NCBI GenBank assembly: GCA_001784725.1
Contig: MFRX01000009.1
Span: 72,425-107,360 of the forward strand
Length of the DNA: 34,936 nucleotides
Source of the DNA: Candidatus Moranbacteria bacterium RIFCSPHIGHO2_02_FULL_40_12b
GTDB taxonomy: Bacteria; Patescibacteriota; Minisyncoccia; Moranbacterales; 2-12-FULL-40-10
Direction: 5' to 3'
This document shows positions 34,544-34,936 of this stretch, one piece after another (positions within the stretch are counted from its first letter, which is position 1; every line of letters begins with the position of its first letter). The notes beneath the pieces were generated by a model that did no database searches, was not told the origin of the DNA, and worked only from the letters and a program-made list of their open reading frames with translations. The position numbers and the translations under genes were made by a program.

Positions 34544-34936
34544 ATGAAATTTTCATATAATTGGTTGCGAAAACTTAGTAGCACAAAGCTATCTCCGGAA
34601 AAACTAGCGGCGGCTTTGACGATGCGCGCGTTTGAGGCGGAAGGGATGGAAAAAGCCGGCAAGAATACTTTTATTGACATTAATGTCTTGGCCAACCGGG
34701 GACACGACGCGCTTTCTCATGTCGGAATGGCGCGGGAAATTTGCGCGCTGGAAAATAAGAAGTTGAAATATAAATTCGCGAAATTGCAATTTAAAAAAGG
34801 TTCAACCTTTTCCTTTTCCGGCAAGCCGGAAAATTTCTCAAGGTTGAACCTTTCCGTTAAGATTGAACATACCATGGTATGTTCACGTTATATCGGCGCG
34901 GTGATGGAAAATGTTGAAATTAAAGAATCGCCGAAG
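34544..34936 (+). CDS. pheT: Phenylalanyl-tRNA synthetase beta subunit (3' truncated by window)
   Basis: MKFSYNWLRKLSSTKLSPEKLAAALTMRAFEAEGMEKAG...INVLANRGHDALSHVGMAREICAL; open to the window end; not in the supplied ORF list. Confidence 0.92.
   Translation, partial: MKFSYNWLRKLSSTKLSPEKLAAALTMRAFEAEGMEKAGKNTFIDINVLANRGHDALSHVGMAREICALENKKLKYKFAKLQFKKGSTFSFSGKPENFSRLNLSVKIEHTMVCSRYIGAVMENVEIKESPK
34797..34852 (+). repeat. 56-bp nested palindromic element, copy B (inside pheT)
   Basis: AAGGTTCAACCTT ... TTTTCCGGC-AA-GCCGGAAAA ... AAGGTTGAACCTT; 53/56 match to reverse complement of 29613-29668. Confidence 0.92.
34864..34885. repeat. 22-bp perfect palindrome TGAACATACCATGGTATGTTCA inside pheT
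   Basis: Sequence equals its own reverse complement; 11 bp downstream of copy B. Confidence 0.9.

Noticed and set aside
1-34936. CRISPR array, tRNA/rRNA, insertion sequence or toxin-antitoxin system
   Set aside because: No regularly spaced direct repeats, cloverleaf sequence, transposase motif or small toxin/antitoxin gene pair was recognised.

Overview
The window looks like an AT-rich Patescibacteria/CPR-type bacterial genome (inference from gene style and intergenic repeats). It is mostly a large surface-polysaccharide locus: partial ABC exporter ATPase, many GT1/GT4/GT2 glycosyltransferases, a Wzx-like flippase, UDP-glucuronate-epimerase-like SDR, GDP-mannose 4,6-dehydratase, sugar methyltransferases, AsnB-type amidotransferase, large membrane proteins and Ugd. 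After it come a SpoIID-like secreted protein with a Lys/Tyr-rich region, a polyprenyl-phosphate GT2 and pheS-pheT (pheT cut by the window end). No rRNA, tRNA, CRISPR array or transposase was recognised. The strongest observations are: (1) a 56-bp nested palindromic element present twice, once intergenic and once inside the pheT reading frame, with a compensatory stem change and next to a second 22-bp perfect palindrome; (2) other repeat-like segments translated in frame inside genes (a 66-bp segment in a GT2, a short repeat and an AT-rich repeat in a truncated membrane-protein gene); (3) a compact cassette HxlB-like SIS isomerase / divergent Rpe-like epimerase / nucleotidyltransferase-kinase fusion / KdsC-like HAD phosphatase behind its own promoter-like sequence, which may make an uncharacterised activated sugar; (4) a GT2 start abruptly joined to the C-terminal remnant of another gene; (5) a predicted GT-cupin fusion. 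All family calls are by eye from protein motifs, with no database searches.
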